NCBI GenBank assembly: GCA_018701055.1
Contig: JABIUH010000383.1
Coordinates: 1 to 9,149 of the forward strand
Direction: 5' to 3'
Origin: Woeseia sp.
GTDB taxonomy: Bacteria > Pseudomonadota > Gammaproteobacteria > Steroidobacterales > Woeseiaceae
Length of the DNA stretch: 9,149 nucleotides
The position numbers and the translations under genes were made by a program. Below are positions 7,435 through 9,149 of the stretch, piece after piece (position 1 is the first letter of the stretch; each line of letters begins with the position of its first letter). Below the pieces are notes generated by a model. The model saw only the letters and a list, made by a program, of their open reading frames with translations. It made no database searches and had not been told where the DNA came from.

Positions 7435-8172
7435 CTATTGCCTACCAACTCTGAGCGTCAACGGCCAGTTCACCTGACGTGCGCCCTCTCCCCACACTGC
7501 AGCCAATTCGCCACCGTACTCTTTAGTGGGGTCCGTGCCTTTGTCCTTGATATGGCGCTGCGATGCTGACCAGGTGCGCATGTAGCCGAGCATCTGTTCC
7601 GCCGTCCAATTTGCGGTCATTGAAAACTGCTCGGCATCGATCTCAGCCATCGGCAGCTCAATGCCCGCATAGTGATTGAGAACCAGATCGCGCTCGGGCG
7701 GCCAGTAATCCTCGACCGCGTCAAAGATTTTCATGATTATCTCGTCACAGGCTGATGTAACCTGACAATGCTCATAACACCACACTGCAAGCACACCGCC
7801 AGATTTTAATGTTCACGTTGCCTCATAAAAGAAGCGTTCAATATCAAACCAATGCAATGCTTGCGCGACGGTTATCAAATCCACGGAATTATTTTCGAGA
7901 CCTGACGATTCCGCAGGCGCCACCCGATACTCAATTTTAGAATGGGTGGCCGCGGACGCGATTTGTTCGGCACTGGCGTCTGTCGCGATCATCTTGTCGA
8001 AGTGTTCCACCGATGAGGCCGCGGCCTGACCGTTGCCCGTCGCACAATCCCAGGCAAGGCTATTGTGATTACAAACGGATGCCAGATACGTGAACAGTCC
8101 CGCAGGGTATACGGGACGAAAACTCGCGTAACTATCAGCGTGACCGGAAAAGTGGTCTTTGAATTGAGAAAT
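7435..8172 (-). pseudogene. SAM-dependent methyltransferase, disrupted by an in-frame TGA and lacking a normal start codon
   Basis: One continuous minus-strand frame encodes a class I methyltransferase of about 245 codons, close to the usual length of this trans-aconitate-methyltransferase-like group. Homology begins with SQFKDHFSGHADSYASFRP. Motif I is LAWDCATGNGQAA (SAM binding), later come VDLITVAQALHWFD and LKSGGVLAVWCYE, and the C-terminus is complete. Two defects are visible. TGA at 7815-7813 lies between FYEA(T) and TLKSGG, where relatives usually have Arg or another residue, so a CGA-to-TGA change would explain it. The codon where ATG is expected (8172-8170) is ATT, with no ATG, GTG or TTG nearby and no ribosome binding site. 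The frame itself is not shifted, which points to recent loss or to sequence error. The gene follows the M48 protease by 14 bases and was probably in its operon. The methyl acceptor is unknown. Confidence 0.8.
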
Positions 8173-8186
8173 GTGCGGACGCTGTC

Positions 8187-9035
8187 TTAAGGCTGACAGT
8201 TTGGCTCAAGACCTTCGGCTTTGGCTTCATTGTAAAGCTTTAACGCTTCCGGCAGTTGACTGACCATGGACTCAATTCGCGATTCGCCGGAGGGGTGTGT
8301 TGACAGAAACTCAGGAATTTTTGAGGTATCCGAACTGGCATTCATATTCTGCCAAAGTGTAACGCTTTCGCGAGGATCAAATCCTGCCCGCGCCATGTAT
8401 AGGAGTCCGATGTCATCAGCTTCCGACTCTTGCATTCGGCTGAATGGATTCAAGAGACCCATTTGACCGAAAGTACTCGCAGCGCCATAAATTCCCGACG
8501 CCATGTTCGGATCATAATTTCTGCTGTAATAATTCGTTCTATCGCCAACCAATACGCGGGCGAGTACTTCAATGCCGAATTGCGATAGGTCGGATCGGGT
8601 CGCTCTTTCGTTCGCATGATTGGCTGTCACATGCGCAACTTCGTGACCCATCACCGCTGCAAGCTGATGTTGATTCTTAGCGACGCTTAATATGCCGGAT
8701 TTGGCCACGATTTTGCCGCCAGGCATGACGAAGGCATTCACTTCCGGGTTGTTGACAATCGCCATTTCCCAATACATTTCAGCGTCTTCGCCTTCGAGAG
8801 TGCCAACGATGGCATCGGCGATGCAGGCGATATAGTCGATCGTACCTTGATCCTTCACTAGGGCTGAAGTGGCTCGTAGTTGCGCCATCGCTCGCGCACT
8901 GTCGGCGGCCAGGGATGCATCCGACTTCAATGTCAGTTGCCTGCGGCCCGTTGGGGTCGATGAGCAACCGGCCGCAAAAACAGCCAGTAATACTAGCCCA
9001 ATCAAATGTTTATGCAATTTCGATAGTGAATTCAT
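8187..9035 (-). CDS. M48-family zinc metalloprotease, lipoprotein
   Basis: A 282-residue envelope protease related in architecture to the LoiP/BepA group, which degrade or help assemble outer-membrane proteins. The signal sequence ends in lipobox FAAGC with C24 lipidated; Ser at +2 predicts the outer membrane. The M48 core includes NNPEVNAFVMPGGKIVAKSG (95-114), zinc motif HEVAH (H131, E132, H135) and the third ligand in ESEAD (E203, with D207). LSTHPSGESRIESM near the C-terminus is typical of the family. The BepA-style C-terminal TPR region is absent, so LoiP-like proteins are the closer match in size. ATG at 9035 has GGAG 8 bases upstream. A consensus -10 box lies about 27 bases before the ATG. 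The methyltransferase pseudogene follows 14 bases after the stop. Confidence 0.92.
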   Translation of the reverse strand: MNSLSKLHKHLIGLVLLAVFAAGCSSTPTGRRQLTLKSDASLAADSARAMAQLRATSALVKDQGTIDYIACIADAIVGTLEGEDAEMYWEMAIVNNPEVNAFVMPGGKIVAKSGILSVAKNQHQLAAVMGHEVAHVTANHANERATRSDLSQFGIEVLARVLVGDRTNYYSRNYDPNMASGIYGAASTFGQMGLLNPFSRMQESEADDIGLLYMARAGFDPRESVTLWQNMNASSDTSKIPEFLSTHPSGESRIESMVSQLPEALKLYNEAKAEGLEPNCQP

Positions 9036-9061
9036 CTTTCCGGCTCCGTGATCTTAACCCG

Positions 9062-9090
9062 ATTATAGCCGACTAAACCGTTGCCGACCG
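9062..9090 (-). promoter_or_regulatory. Probable promoter of the M48 protease gene
   Basis: On the minus strand a perfect TATAAT occupies 9067-9062. Transcription would begin near 9055, leaving a leader of about 20 bases that contains the GGAG binding site at 9047-9044. A 17-base spacer puts the -35 position at 9090-9085, which reads CGGTCG, a poor match to TTGACA, so an activator may be needed. The -10 call is good and the -35 weak. Confidence 0.55.
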
Positions 9091-9094
9091 GTCG
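9085..9094. repeat. Perfect 10-bp palindrome overlapping the -35 region
   Basis: CGACCGGTCG is fully self-complementary and falls exactly on the -35 position of the protease promoter, which itself lacks a consensus -35 box. The placement suits a repressor or activator site. A 10-bp palindrome can also occur by chance. Confidence 0.3.
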
Positions 9095-9149
9095 TTCTAG
9101 ACCTGAATACTGAGACTCCTAACATTCAGACCGGCCCACAACACGAGGG

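Noticed and set aside
9103..9130. CTGAAT...ATTCAG inverted repeat near the right edge
   Set aside because: The arms are 6 bases with a long loop, and the context beyond the window edge is unknown.

Overview
The window looks like chromosomal DNA of a Gram-negative bacterium, most likely a gammaproteobacterium. It encodes two lipoproteins with clear lipoboxes, an L,D-transpeptidase of the ErfK/YbiS type and an M48 outer-membrane-type protease. The taxon is an inference from gene types only. No rRNA, tRNA, CRISPR array or insertion sequence was seen.

Left edge (1-1089, minus strand): the first 363 codons of a contractile tail sheath protein. The gene starts at a TTG codon behind a good ribosome binding site and runs off the left end of the window. 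It is the most unusual gene here. It suggests that a contractile injection system, tailocin or prophage lies to the left. A 95-base divergent gap holding a 17-bp near-palindrome separates it from the next gene.

Middle plus-strand block (1185-4202): first, a PLP enzyme of the ACC deaminase / D-cysteine desulfhydrase family. Its natural ATG lies one base out of frame with the rest of the gene, and the PLP lysine is upstream of the first in-frame start codon. Next, an exported two-part protein with an N-terminal DUF6152-type domain. Last, a small YdhR-like alpha/beta-barrel monooxygenase-type protein 41 bases downstream, probably in the same transcript.

Right-hand minus-strand block (9035 down to 4290), in transcription order: an M48 lipoprotein metalloprotease with a visible promoter; a SAM-dependent methyltransferase that is a pseudogene (no normal start codon, one in-frame TGA); a lipoprotein LysM/YkuD L,D-transpeptidase; and a secreted type I sulfatase that also starts with TTG. 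The protease and the transpeptidase both act in the envelope. The methyltransferase remnant follows the protease by 14 bases and was probably co-transcribed with it. The sulfatase and the monooxygenase gene are convergent, with 87 bases between them and no recognisable terminator. The 278 bases upstream of the sulfatase (5898-6175) hold no convincing gene.

Apart from the sheath gene and the two disrupted genes, the window is ordinary chromosomal content. Only one structural gene of a possible contractile system is visible, so its type cannot be decided here.
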